Origin: Armatimonadota bacterium
GTDB taxonomy: Bacteria; Armatimonadota; UBA5829
Length of the DNA stretch: 59,536 nt
Assembly: GCA_023474015.1 (NCBI GenBank)
Contig: JAMCYN010000121.1
Span: 1 to 59,536, forward strand
Reading direction: 5' to 3'
Below the pieces are notes generated by a model, which did no database searches, was not told the origin of the DNA, and saw nothing but the letters and a program-made list of their open reading frames with translations. Below are positions 17,642 through 26,513 of this stretch, piece after piece. Made by a program: the position numbers and the translations under genes. Each line of letters starts with the position of its first letter. Within the stretch, counting starts at the first letter, position 1.

Positions 17642-17857
17642 TAAGAACCTGTGGACACCGCTGTTGATTCCCCTGTGGACTAAATGCCTGTTCGTATCTC
17701 CTGGTCTTTTACAGTCACTCAGTGCCGGCCTGCCAAACTCACCTTGTTTTGTCCACATGCTTCCCTGAGCAGGGATTCAGCGTGGGAAGGGGGGTTTTCC
17801 ACATCATCCACAGCCCCTACTACTACCACTACCATATTGAGTATAATAGTATAGAAC
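17642..17857 (+). other. oriC: Chromosomal replication origin (oriC)
   Basis: Between dnaA and recF are five DnaA-box-like 9-mers: TGTGGACAC (17650) and TGTGGACTA (17674) on the minus strand, TTGTCCACA (17749), and two abutting boxes TTTTCCACA (17795-17803) and TCATCCACA (17804-17812). GCCCC follows, then TAC triplets (TACTACTACCACTACCAT, 17818-17835), which read as DnaA-trios on the other strand, then an AT-rich stretch with TATAAT (17842-17847). This is the order of the bacterial basal unwinding system: boxes, GC spacer, trios, unwinding region. The TATAAT lies ten bases before the recF ATG, so recF mRNA may be nearly leaderless. Confidence 0.85.
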
Positions 17858-18976
17858 ATGCATATAGAGACTGTTAGCCTAACTGATTTTAGGAATTACG
17901 AGCGACTCGATTTCAAACCCGTGGATGGCTTGAACATCCTTGTCGGATCGAACGGGCAGGGTAAGAGCGCGATACTCGAGGCTGTCTATCTCCTGGCGAC
18001 AAGTAAGTCTCATAGGACCTCTCGCGATATTGACCTCATCAGGCTTGGTCAAGAAAACGCCCGTGCCTGCGCGAAAGTAATTCGATCAGCCAATAACGAT
18101 GTGACAGTCGAAATCATACTCAGCCGCGCGGAGAAAAAGACGGTAAAACTCAACACCGTCAAGCATCCGAAAGTCGGTGATATAATAGGCCAGCTTAACG
18201 CGGTCATATTCAGCAACTCGGACATCGATATGGTCAGAGGAGAACCTTCGCTTCGCAGGCGGTTTCTCAATCTCGAAATCTCGCAGATAGCTCCGCAGTA
18301 TGTTTATGCTCTGGGCCGATATAAGCGGGTGTTGGACCAGAGGAACAACCTTCTTCGTGAGATGAAGATGAGCGGAAGGCTTGCCGGCGGCTTGGAAGTT
18401 TGGGATAGTCAGCTAACGGAGTACGGCGCAAGTGTCATAGCCCGCCGCGCGAAGTTTATTGAGTTCCTCTCCGCCGCGGCGGCAAGGCTCTATGCGTTGC
18501 TCACCGATAGTGCCGAGGAATTGAGCGTGTCCTATAAGCCTAATGTGAACGCATCAGGGGCGGAGACCGAAGGGGAAGTGCGGGAAGAGTTCGCGAAGCT
18601 TCTCGCGGCCCGGCGCGAGGTCGATATGGCGAGGGGCACGACCACCGTCGGCCCGCACAGGGATGATATTATTCTCAATGTAAACGGCATCGCCGCCCGC
18701 GAATATGCCTCGCAGGGCCAGCAGAGAACGGCGGCCATCGCGATGAAACTGGCGGAGATCGAGATTATGGAGGAGTCGGCGGGCGAAAGTCCCGTGGTTC
18801 TCCTCGACGATGTAATGGCCGAGCTCGACGATGTCAGACGGGCAAGGATACTCGACGTGACGCAGGGGCGATGCCAGACGTTCATCACCACGACGACCCT
18901 GGACCAACTCGGAGACACCGCGGTCGGCCTGGGGAGTGTATTCGAAGTAAGATCCGGCAAGGTAACGCAAAAATGA
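17858..18976 (+). CDS. recF: DNA replication and repair protein RecF
   Basis: 372 residues, the typical length. It has Walker A GSNGQGKSAILEAVYLLATSKS (about 30-51), the RecF/SMC signature ASQGQQRTAAIAMKLAEIE, and Walker B SPVVLLDDVMAELDD. DIDMVRGEPSLRRRFLNLEI is the conserved region behind the first lobe. RecF loads RecA at single-strand gaps with RecO and RecR. There is no Shine-Dalgarno site; the -10 box lies within oriC just upstream. The stop overlaps the dciA start (ATGA). Confidence 0.96.
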   Translation: MHIETVSLTDFRNYERLDFKPVDGLNILVGSNGQGKSAILEAVYLLATSKSHRTSRDIDLIRLGQENARACAKVIRSANNDVTVEIILSRAEKKTVKLNTVKHPKVGDIIGQLNAVIFSNSDIDMVRGEPSLRRRFLNLEISQIAPQYVYALGRYKRVLDQRNNLLREMKMSGRLAGGLEVWDSQLTEYGASVIARRAKFIEFLSAAAARLYALLTDSAEELSVSYKPNVNASGAETEGEVREEFAKLLAARREVDMARGTTTVGPHRDDIILNVNGIAAREYASQGQQRTAAIAMKLAEIEIMEESAGESPVVLLDDVMAELDDVRRARILDVTQGRCQTFITTTTLDQLGDTAVGLGSVFEVRSGKVTQK

Positions 18977-19476
18977 GCGGTTCATCTTTCAGAAGAAGTG
19001 GTTTGAGCAGGCTCGGGGGGTTCGTGAACAGCTCACTTGAGGACCTTGGCGTCCGCCAAAAGGTCGTCGAACGCCAGGCGATGGCGAAGTGGAAGCAGAT
19101 AGTCGGACCGCATATCGCCGCATCCAGCGTTCCCGAACGCATCCGAGACGGCACACTCTTCGTGTGCTGTAAGAGCAGTATGTGGGCGAACGAACTCACC
19201 TTCCACAAGCAGCACATTATGAAAGAGTTAAACAAGGCTGCCGGCAGCAAGATCGTGACAGATATCCGGTTCTCATCCCGCGGCTACAAGAGGGCGTTGG
19301 AGGAGTCGCTGAAGGAAGAGCGCGCGCCGGAATCTAAGGGTTTCGAGGCTGTGGCGGTGGATGAGTCTGTGTCGGAGCTTGCGGCAAAAGTCGCATCGGT
19401 GTCTCCGTCGGAGGAGCTGGCAAAGAAGATCGAGCGCGCGATTATAACCAGCAAGCGGCGGGAGTTGCAGAAATAA
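18973..19476 (+). CDS. dciA: DciA-type DUF721 protein, putative helicase loader
   Basis: 167 residues; the ATG overlaps the recF stop as ATGA, so the two are translationally coupled. The DUF721 core is clear: VVERQAMAKWKQIVGPHIA near residue 35, then a strand-rich LFVCCKSSMWANELTF segment. DciA is the ancestral loader of the DnaB replicative helicase in bacteria without DnaC or DnaI, and its gene commonly sits beside recF near oriC. The C-terminal 60 residues are charged and probably disordered. Confidence 0.85.
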   Translation: MSGSSFRRSGLSRLGGFVNSSLEDLGVRQKVVERQAMAKWKQIVGPHIAASSVPERIRDGTLFVCCKSSMWANELTFHKQHIMKELNKAAGSKIVTDIRFSSRGYKRALEESLKEERAPESKGFEAVAVDESVSELAAKVASVSPSEELAKKIERAIITSKRRELQK

Positions 19477-19490
19477 GGCCTTACTTCTCA

Positions 19491-19520
19491 ACTAGCCAAA
19501 TTAGCGCGAATTCGGCTAGT
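19491..19520 (+). terminator. Weak stem-loop after dciA
   Basis: ACTAGCC (19491-19497) pairs with GGCTAGT (19514-19520) around a 16-base loop, just after the dciA stop. There is no uridine tract, so termination is only possible. Confidence 0.3.
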
Positions 19521-19667
19521 ATAGTAGCGGAATTCACGTTCCGCGTAATCACCTGCCAGGTTGACAGCAACTGATCCGGCTTCATGCCATTGAAGGATAT
19601 CGCGGGGTTCACGGCGAATAGAGGAGAACTACGCGTGGGTAAATCCGCCGCGACAGGAGGGTGAGTC

Positions 19668-21728
19668 TTGATAGGAAAGAAGCTTGTTTTGGGCAGCCTG
19701 GTGAGTGCGCTCGCTATCATACTTGCGGGCGGGGCGTGCATAGCTCAGCAGCAGGCCCCGATTGATATCTGGCAGTTGGCTCCGCCGAACTCGGTCTTGG
19801 TGGCGGCGTTCGACACGAGACCGGAGAACTCCAGCATGCAGGCCCTGGCGAAAGTCGAGGATCCTGAGTCGCGGGAACTTCGAGAGAAGCGTAACGCGGA
19901 CCTGCGCAAGGCGGTCGAGAGCTTCGCCACCCTGTTCGGCATTTCGCTGGATTTCGCGAAGGATATCCAGTCATGGGCGGACCCTCAATCGGCCCTGGTG
20001 ATTATACCGGATGAGAAGGGCGGCATGCAGCCCATATTCCTAATCGCGAGCAAGGATGCCGCCGCAGCCAACGAGGCTTTGGTGAAGCTGCTGGCGCCGT
20101 GGGAGCGGGTGGGAGAACTGATCCCGCAGCCGGATGCCGACTATCCCATTACAGCCTTTAAGACAAAAGGCGTGGAGGTATATGCGTCGGCTTGCGGACC
20201 GGTGGTGGCGTTTTCACCCTCGAAAGACGGCCTGAAACAGGCGCTCAGAGGCGGTGGATTTCCCGCCGGCTCCCCCGGCGACAAGACGCTCAGAGCGCTC
20301 TCGGGCTCGCTGTTCTACGCGTACGTAGACCCTTCGCTGCTCAAACAGTTCAATATCAAGACCGACCAAATTCCTATTACCGGCCTCGGGCTGGGTGTTT
20401 CAGCCATTGAAACCGGCGCGAAAGTCCGCATTCTGGGTTTTCCCAACGAACAGGGGCTCGCGATGCTCACACAGATGTTGGCCTCACAGCAATCCGGGGT
20501 CCTGACGGTAAACCCGGGAATCCCATCCACTACTTTGGCGGCGGCCTCGCTGCCGGACCTCAGCGGCGTGGCAGCCATGGTCGGCATACTCGGCACGCCG
20601 ACGAACCCAATCTTCAGCGCCGTTCAGGCCATTACCGATACACAAATTTCGGCGGCGGTCACGGCGGTGCTTCCCACGCCGACGGGAGTTGTCTCGGTCA
20701 TGACCGAATCTGATCAGGCCGCCGCGGTCAAGCTGGCGATGATCGCCGAAGGTATGAAACAGTCCAAAGTGCCCACAAAGGCCGCGACAATATGCGGCAT
20801 TCCGGCAACCGAGATTCGTGTTTCCAAGAAGTGCACGGTCTATCTGGCGCAGTCCGGCAAGTATATACTACTGGCCGCGGATGCCCAGTCGCTGACCTCG
20901 GCGGTCGCGGCCGCCAAAGGCGACCGGCCCGGCATAGCCCAGTCGGATACCTACAAGGAGACCATCGCGGGCCTGGGGGACAGCAATCTCCTGACGCTGT
21001 ATCTGAACCTCGCGCCGGTCCAGGGGCTGGGGTATTTGGCTGACGGCTTGGGCCTAGGGGAGATGGTACCGCTCTACGGGTCTGTGGCGAAGGGCCTCGA
21101 GAACCTTCAGGCTCTGGGAGCCGGGGTGGGGTTTGACGGCCAGGCCGCAAGCGTTTCCCTGTTCCTTCGAGCCAAGCCGGGAATAGGGCCGACGATCGGC
21201 CCGGCCGCCATCGCGGGCACGGCTATCGCGGCCGCTGTACTGATTCCCGTGTTCGTCAGAGCGCGAGAAGCGGCCCAGGTGGCTGAATGTGCGAATAATC
21301 TCAAAGAGCTTCCCGTGGCGGCACACATATTTGCGCAAGAGCACGGCGGCAAGCTGCCGACCAGTGCGAATTGGCAGGCCCAACTGAAGCCTTACCTAAA
21401 GGCCCCTGTATCGGAAATGAAGTGTCCGGGAGAAGAGGCCATCTATGCGTTCAACAAGAACCTCAGCGGCGCGAATCTCAACAAGATTCCGAAACCAGCG
21501 GAAACGATTATGTTCTTCGAGGCTGCTCCCGGCCTGCCGAACGCGTCCGGCAGGCGAGCGGACGCCTTACTCCCGCACAAAGGCCGGGGTTTGTTTGCTT
21601 ATGTCGACGGGCACGTCATAAGCCTGGGGAGCGTCCCCGCTCAGTCAAAGTGGGCTTTTGCCGCTCCCAAGCCGGTCAAGAAGGCGCCTGCAAAGAAGGC
21701 TCCGGCTCAGAAGAAGCGTCTCAAGTAG
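19668..21728 (+). CDS. DUF3352-type exported protein fused to a prepilin-like C-terminal module
   Basis: 686 residues from TTG 19668, selected because AGGAGGG lies six bases upstream. A signal sequence or membrane anchor (LVLGSLVSALAIILAGGACIA) is followed by a long DUF3352-like region (about 30-500) with many short strands of the type PNSVLVAAFDTRPE and LSGSLFYAYVDPSLLKQF. Residues 505-650 look like the body of a type IV prepilin-like protein: a hydrophobic helix AIAGTAIAAAVLIPVFVRAREAAQ, CANNLKEL, a Cys-containing loop, and H-x9-DG (HKGRGLFAYVDG). The tail is Lys/Ala/Pro-rich. A separate DUF3352 protein is at 48518. Function unknown; envelope location likely. Confidence 0.75.
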   Translation: MIGKKLVLGSLVSALAIILAGGACIAQQQAPIDIWQLAPPNSVLVAAFDTRPENSSMQALAKVEDPESRELREKRNADLRKAVESFATLFGISLDFAKDIQSWADPQSALVIIPDEKGGMQPIFLIASKDAAAANEALVKLLAPWERVGELIPQPDADYPITAFKTKGVEVYASACGPVVAFSPSKDGLKQALRGGGFPAGSPGDKTLRALSGSLFYAYVDPSLLKQFNIKTDQIPITGLGLGVSAIETGAKVRILGFPNEQGLAMLTQMLASQQSGVLTVNPGIPSTTLAAASLPDLSGVAAMVGILGTPTNPIFSAVQAITDTQISAAVTAVLPTPTGVVSVMTESDQAAAVKLAMIAEGMKQSKVPTKAATICGIPATEIRVSKKCTVYLAQSGKYILLAADAQSLTSAVAAAKGDRPGIAQSDTYKETIAGLGDSNLLTLYLNLAPVQGLGYLADGLGLGEMVPLYGSVAKGLENLQALGAGVGFDGQAASVSLFLRAKPGIGPTIGPAAIAGTAIAAAVLIPVFVRAREAAQVAECANNLKELPVAAHIFAQEHGGKLPTSANWQAQLKPYLKAPVSEMKCPGEEAIYAFNKNLSGANLNKIPKPAETIMFFEAAPGLPNASGRRADALLPHKGRGLFAYVDGHVISLGSVPAQSKWAFAAPKPVKKAPAKKAPAQKKRLK

Positions 21729-21758
21729 TAGGGCAGCGGACTCTATTGGTTGCAATGT

Positions 21759-21789
21759 CGGTGCTTCGGGAAAAACTCCCGAGGCACCG
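21759..21789 (+). terminator. Stem-loop after the DUF3352 gene
   Basis: CGGTGC/GCACCG plus TCGGGA/TCCCGA form a 12-13 bp stem around AAAAC, followed by CTTTAATT. It may end the upstream transcript or lie in the rtcB leader, since the rtcB start is 22 bases further on. Confidence 0.45.
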
Positions 21790-21811
21790 CTTTAATTGGG
21801 GGTGACGCAAA

Positions 21812-23269
21812 ATGCCCGAATGGAAAGGCCCTGTTCAGAAAATCGATGACTTCCGCTGGCGGATACCGCAGTCGTATAAGTCGGGGATGCGGACCGAGGG
21901 GATAGTCTACGCCACGGAATCAATGATGGAGCAGATAAAGCAGGATGAGTCCCTGGAGCAGGTCGCCAACGTCGCGTGCCTGCCGGGGATCGTCGGGCCG
22001 TCAATGGCCATGCCGGACATCCACTGGGGCTACGGCTTCCCGATCGGCGGCGTGGCGGCTATGCGCTGCTCTGACGGCGTGGTCTCGCCCGGTGGGGTCG
22101 GTTACGACATCAACTGCGGCGTGCGCCTCCTGCGCAGCGACCTAACGCTCAAGGACATCAAAGGCCGGATTGGCGATCTGATCGAGCAGATGTATATCAA
22201 TGTCCCCGTCGGCGTCGGCGGCACGGGCAACATCAGGGTCGACGATCAGGAGCTTCGCCAGGTGATGAAGAGAGGCGCGAAGTGGATGGTCGAGCACGGC
22301 ATCGGCTGGCCGGAGGACCTCGATGTCAGCGAGCAGGGCGGGGTCCTCGATAACGCCGACCCGGACACGATCACCAAGGAGGCTATCAAGCGGGGTAAGC
22401 CTCAACTCGGCACCCTCGGCGCGGGGAACCACTTCATGGAGATCCAGGTCGTGGACGAGATCTATGACGCAATAACCGCGAGTGCCTTCGGCATCACCGA
22501 GAAGGGCCAGATCACCGTAATGGTCCACACCGGCAGCCGCGGCTTCGGGCATCAGGTGTGCGAGGACAACCTGCACGTCATGCAGCGGGCGGTTCAGAAG
22601 TATAATATCGACCTCCCGGACCGCCAGCTTGCCTGCGCGCCCGTCACATCGCCCGAGGGCCAGGCATATCTGGGCGCGATGGCGTGCGCGGCGAATTTCG
22701 CGTGGGCGAACCGTCAGGCCATCGTCCACTGGGTCCGCGAGAGTTTCGAGAAGGTATTGGGGGCCGGCGCGCATAAGCTAGGATTGAGGCAGGTCTACGA
22801 TGTCGCCCATAACATGGCCAAGATCGAGGAGCATGAGGTGGACGGCAAAATGACCGCGCTATGTGTCCATCGCAAGGGCGCCACGCGCGCCTTCGGGCCG
22901 GGTAACCCGGACATACCGAAGCAGTATCGCGAGGTGGGGCAGCCGGTGATAGTCCCCGGCGACATGGGCCGGTATTCGTTCCTGCTGGTCGGGACAGAGA
23001 CCGCCATGAAGCGCACCTGGGGATCGACCTGCCATGGCGCGGGCAGGCTGATGAGTCGGCACGCCGCGATCAAGAAAATGAAGGGTAAGGACGTACAGGA
23101 AGAGCTGGCCCAGCGCGGGATTTTCGTCAGGGCAAAAGGCCGCGACACGCTCTCCGAGGAAGCGTCTTATGCGTACAAGGACGTCGCTGACGTGGTCGAA
23201 GCCTGCCAGGGCGCGGGGATAGCGCGAATAGTGGCGAAGATGCGGCCGTTGGGAGTGGCCAAGGGATGA
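21812..23269 (+). CDS. rtcB: RNA-splicing ligase RtcB
   Basis: 485 residues, the standard size. The metal and GMP sites are visible in order: DIHWGYGFPIGGVA, GYDINCGVRLLR with the metal-ligand Cys, GTLGAGNHFMEIQ, MVHTGSRGFGHQV with a metal His, HNMAKIEEH, and STCHGAGRLMSR containing the His that carries GMP. RtcB joins 2',3'-cyclic phosphate and 5'-OH RNA ends using GTP and Mn2+, for RNA repair or tRNA restoration. No archease gene is adjacent and no RtcR-type regulator was seen. Confidence 0.97.
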   Translation: MPEWKGPVQKIDDFRWRIPQSYKSGMRTEGIVYATESMMEQIKQDESLEQVANVACLPGIVGPSMAMPDIHWGYGFPIGGVAAMRCSDGVVSPGGVGYDINCGVRLLRSDLTLKDIKGRIGDLIEQMYINVPVGVGGTGNIRVDDQELRQVMKRGAKWMVEHGIGWPEDLDVSEQGGVLDNADPDTITKEAIKRGKPQLGTLGAGNHFMEIQVVDEIYDAITASAFGITEKGQITVMVHTGSRGFGHQVCEDNLHVMQRAVQKYNIDLPDRQLACAPVTSPEGQAYLGAMACAANFAWANRQAIVHWVRESFEKVLGAGAHKLGLRQVYDVAHNMAKIEEHEVDGKMTALCVHRKGATRAFGPGNPDIPKQYREVGQPVIVPGDMGRYSFLLVGTETAMKRTWGSTCHGAGRLMSRHAAIKKMKGKDVQEELAQRGIFVRAKGRDTLSEEASYAYKDVADVVEACQGAGIARIVAKMRPLGVAKG

Positions 23270-23347
23270 GTTTCGGGTTGTGAGTTTGCGGGTTACGAGT
23301 TGAAGGGAGGGCCTTCCCAACCCGTAACTCGCTAACCCGCAACCCTA
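23269..23347. repeat. Dispersed inverted-repeat element, family E copy 1
   Basis: GTTTGCGGGTTACGAGTTGA on the left is mirrored by AACCCGTAACTCGC and AACCCGCAACCC on the right. The second copy is at 58306-58388. It begins at the rtcB stop codon and ends 17 bases before the next start. Confidence 0.75.
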
Positions 23348-23363
23348 GGAAGGATATATCTAG

Positions 23364-24404
23364 TTGAGCACCATCAACGTAGGCATCATAGGTACGGGAG
23401 GGCTTGCCAACGGCAGGCTGATGCCCGCCATTGCCAAACAGCCCGATGCTAAGATACTGGCCGTATGCGACATAGACGAGGGTTGCGCGCGCGAGGCCGC
23501 CGATAAGTTCGGCGTCGCGCACATCTTCACCGATTTCAAGAAGATGCTGGAGATGAGCGAGCTGGACGCGGTGCACGTCTGTACTCCGAACTTCAAGCAC
23601 GTCGAGCCGGCAGTCGCCGCGCTTTCGGCAGGCAAGCACGTGATGGTCGAGAAGCCTATCGCACGCAACGCCGCCGAGGCCGCGCTGATAGTCGGCGCCG
23701 CCGAACAGACCGGGAAGAAGCTGATGGTCGGCCAGAATATTCGGTTCACGCCGGAGAACCAGTTCCTCAAACGCTGCATCGACTCGGGGGACTTCGGCGA
23801 TATCTACTTCGGCCGTGTGTGGGCACTGCGTCGGCGAGGCATTCCGAGTTGGGGCGTGTTTACCGATAAAGAAAAGCAGGGCGGCGGGCCGCTGATCGAC
23901 ATAGGCGTTCACGTTATCGACCTCACGCTCTATCTTATGGGCCATCCGAAGCCGATATCGGCCTCCGGCACGGCCTATACCAAGATCGGCAACTGCCCCG
24001 GCGGCGTCGGCAAATACGGCGCTTGGGACCATTGTAACTTCACCGTCGAGGACTTCGCAGCGGGCTTCGTGCGGCTATCCAACGGCGCGTCGCTGGTGAT
24101 CGAGTCGAGCTTCGCGGCCAATATCGGCGAAGATCGGATGAACAGCACGCTTCTGGGCACCAAGGGTGGCGCGGAGACATTCCCCTTGCGCATCTTCGGA
24201 GAGCACAACGGGGCGCTTGTCGACACGACCCCGGCGTACATCCCGCCGCAAAACTCGTATGAAGTCGAGGTGCGCGGGTTCTACGACTCGATCATCAACG
24301 ACACCCAGCCCCCGGTCACCGGCGACCAGGCCCTGGACGTGATGAAGATCCTCGACGCGCTCTATCTGTCGAGCGACGAGTGCAGAGAAATTTGTATTGA
24401 ATAG
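23364..24404 (+). CDS. Gfo/Idh/MocA family NAD(P)-dependent oxidoreductase
   Basis: 346 residues from TTG 23364 with GGAAGGA upstream. The Rossmann domain has VGIIGTGGLANGRLMPA, and the EKP motif lies in MVEKPIARNAAEA (about 92-104) with the catalytic Lys. The C-terminal domain has GGGPLIDIGVHVIDLTLYLM, the family signature with the active-site Asp and His. Members oxidise or reduce sugar and inositol derivatives with NAD(P). No sugar-specific partner is adjacent, so the substrate is unknown. Confidence 0.93.
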   Translation: MSTINVGIIGTGGLANGRLMPAIAKQPDAKILAVCDIDEGCAREAADKFGVAHIFTDFKKMLEMSELDAVHVCTPNFKHVEPAVAALSAGKHVMVEKPIARNAAEAALIVGAAEQTGKKLMVGQNIRFTPENQFLKRCIDSGDFGDIYFGRVWALRRRGIPSWGVFTDKEKQGGGPLIDIGVHVIDLTLYLMGHPKPISASGTAYTKIGNCPGGVGKYGAWDHCNFTVEDFAAGFVRLSNGASLVIESSFAANIGEDRMNSTLLGTKGGAETFPLRIFGEHNGALVDTTPAYIPPQNSYEVEVRGFYDSIINDTQPPVTGDQALDVMKILDALYLSSDECREICIE

Positions 24405-24420
24405 GCAGGGAAGGGATTTA

Positions 24421-24712
24421 TTCACGAAAGCACGAAAGGGCGAAAACACGAAAAGGGAATAGGGGTACATTACACCGCAGGCCCTGAGTAGCCCAGTAGG
24501 AGCTATCTATTATAGATAAAGCCTGGTGGGCGTATCGAAGGGCCGGGTAATTCTCAACCAGGGCCTGTACCTTCGCAGTCGCCCTTCGACCCTTCGACAG
24601 GCTCAGGGTAAATACGGCCTCTCGGCCTACTCAGGGCTTACGGAGGTATTAATCCCTTCCCCTTTCGTGCTTTCTCCTTTTCGTGTTTTCGTGATAAGAA
24701 TTCCCTTCCCCT
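24421..24712. repeat. Nested composite repeat: family C copy 3 inside family B arms
   Basis: Outer arms of family B: CACGAAAGCACGAAAGGGCG (24424-24443) on the left and its mirror TCGTGCTTTCTCCTTTTCGT on the right (to 24712). Between them lies a complete family C element (24472-24650) with CCCTGAGTAGCCC and GGCCTACTCAGGGC ends. Its core contains CTTCGACAGGCTCAGGG (24593-24609), a word also found inside the hdrA coding region. This fills the 335-base gap, and the right arm ends 27 bases before the MFS start. Confidence 0.85.
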
Positions 24713-24739
24713 TTCCAACTTGTGGCGAGGTAAGATTTC

Positions 24740-26452
24740 TTGATTCCAAGCATCTCCACTATCCGGGGATTCTTTCATAAATATCGGTCACTCACGGGTC
24801 TGGGCGTGGCTGCTCTGTTCGCGGAGCTTGCTTACGCCATATTGAATTTGTCGGCGCTGCCGATGTATGTCAAGTTCACCCTGAACCAGGGCGAACACTT
24901 CGGCTTTATTCTGGCCACGTTTCTCCTGACCGAGGCGGCCTCCAGGCCCGCGTTTGGCGCGCTGGGCGACAAGATCGGCCGCCGCCCGCTGATGATCGCC
25001 GGGCCCGCGGTGACGGCCGTCACCGCCTACCTCACCATATACTTCCACAATCCTCTCTATCTCGTTCTCTTGAGGGCCATCGACGGCCTCGGAAGCGGCG
25101 CGCTGTGGCCGAGCGCGTTCGCCACCATAGGCGACATCGTCGAAGAGGAGAACCGCAGCGCGGCGATGAGCATGCTCAACGTGACCTACATGAGCGGCCT
25201 CGCGCTGGCGTTCTTGATGGGCGGGGCGGTGAACGAGTATTTCCACAGTTACGCCGCATCATTCTACCTGGTCAGCATTCTGCTCATAGCGGCGGTGCTG
25301 GTTATGGTACTGTTCTTGCCGAAGAAGATCGGTGTGCGCCATTCAGCGTTGGAGACGTTTCGGGGCGAAGCGTTGGAAATTCCGACCCTCGAAGAGGCCA
25401 CCCCGTTCAAGCTCGGCAACCTGCTCAGGAGCTTCCGCGAGGTGCCGGACATGATCGTGCTGGCGTGCGTGATGTTCCTCGGGATGGGGCTGCTCACCCC
25501 AATAGTCAAGCTCTACGCGGTCGAGCACCTCGGCCTGACGGAGAAGCAGTTCGGAATCGCCGTCGCCCCGATCGCGGCGTTCATGGGCATATTCGCCGTG
25601 CCGCTCGGCAGGCTCGGGGACAAGTACGGCAAGTGCATCGCAGTTTGCTGGGGGATCTTCGCGTGCGCCGTTGCGATGTGGGTGCTCGCAATCTTCCGCA
25701 GCATTATCCTCGCGGGCTTGGCGGGAATTGTACTTGGCCTCGGGTTCACGGTCGCATTCCCGGCATGGAACGCTTTGGTGATTTCAGTCACTTCCCAGGA
25801 GCGCCGCGGCGAGGTGCTGGGGGCGGTGGGAATGGCGCAGGGCCTGGCCGCCATCCTTGGGACCGTGCTCGGGAGCTATATCTACAACACCGATCTCCTC
25901 AGCTTCCCGCGCCTGGGTGTAGTCAACTACAACGTCCCGTTCTGGCTCAGCGCCATTCTGCTCTCCATAGGCGCGGTGATGTGCTTCACCTGGATATGCG
26001 GACGGCACAGCCACAGGGATGCCGTCCGGGGCATCACTGCGCTTCAGCGGAGGCTGATAGTGGCAGCCTCGATAGTCGGGCTGATATCGATGCTCGTGTG
26101 GATCGGCTATCGCTACGCGCGCCCCGTCCCACCCGACCGCGTGGCCTGGCAGTGGGTGCAGCAGCTCGTCATTGGAAGGCCGAAGAAGGCCTCCGCGTTG
26201 ACTATTAGGCACCGCGGTCCCTGGTACGGAGCGGCTGAGTCCCGCAAGGCCTCGAAGCTCTATCGCGACTGGCGGCACTCCCACCAGGCACGCTACACTG
26301 TGTTCTTCGCGGAGTCGCAGACGAACGGCAGCGCCCGGGTCCCAGTCAAGTTTTCTTTCCCCGGCAACAAGACGATCTACCAGTACGTGGACCTTTGCAG
26401 GCCCAATCCCCGGAGCGAGTGGAAGGTGTGCGGGCTGAGTTCGAAGGAGTAA
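24740..26452 (+). CDS. MFS transporter with extra C-terminal domain
   Basis: 570 residues from TTG 24740 with GAGGT upstream. About twelve hydrophobic segments in two halves, with MFS motif A twice: GALGDKIGRRPLMIAG near residue 74 and RLGDKYGKCIAVCWG near 290. A further segment (LIVAASIVGLISMLVWIGY, about 440-458) precedes a 110-residue soluble tail (ALTIRHRGPWYGAAESRKAS and on) that ordinary MFS proteins lack. The substrate is unknown. The tail shows no recognised motif; the last membrane segment places it on one side of the membrane. Confidence 0.85.
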   Translation: MIPSISTIRGFFHKYRSLTGLGVAALFAELAYAILNLSALPMYVKFTLNQGEHFGFILATFLLTEAASRPAFGALGDKIGRRPLMIAGPAVTAVTAYLTIYFHNPLYLVLLRAIDGLGSGALWPSAFATIGDIVEEENRSAAMSMLNVTYMSGLALAFLMGGAVNEYFHSYAASFYLVSILLIAAVLVMVLFLPKKIGVRHSALETFRGEALEIPTLEEATPFKLGNLLRSFREVPDMIVLACVMFLGMGLLTPIVKLYAVEHLGLTEKQFGIAVAPIAAFMGIFAVPLGRLGDKYGKCIAVCWGIFACAVAMWVLAIFRSIILAGLAGIVLGLGFTVAFPAWNALVISVTSQERRGEVLGAVGMAQGLAAILGTVLGSYIYNTDLLSFPRLGVVNYNVPFWLSAILLSIGAVMCFTWICGRHSHRDAVRGITALQRRLIVAASIVGLISMLVWIGYRYARPVPPDRVAWQWVQQLVIGRPKKASALTIRHRGPWYGAAESRKASKLYRDWRHSHQARYTVFFAESQTNGSARVPVKFSFPGNKTIYQYVDLCRPNPRSEWKVCGLSSKE

Positions 26453-26513
26453 CGCCGCCGCAAGGCTCAGCAGGAGCTTCGCCCTCCCCGCGATACGCCG
26501 CGCTTCCCTGCCG

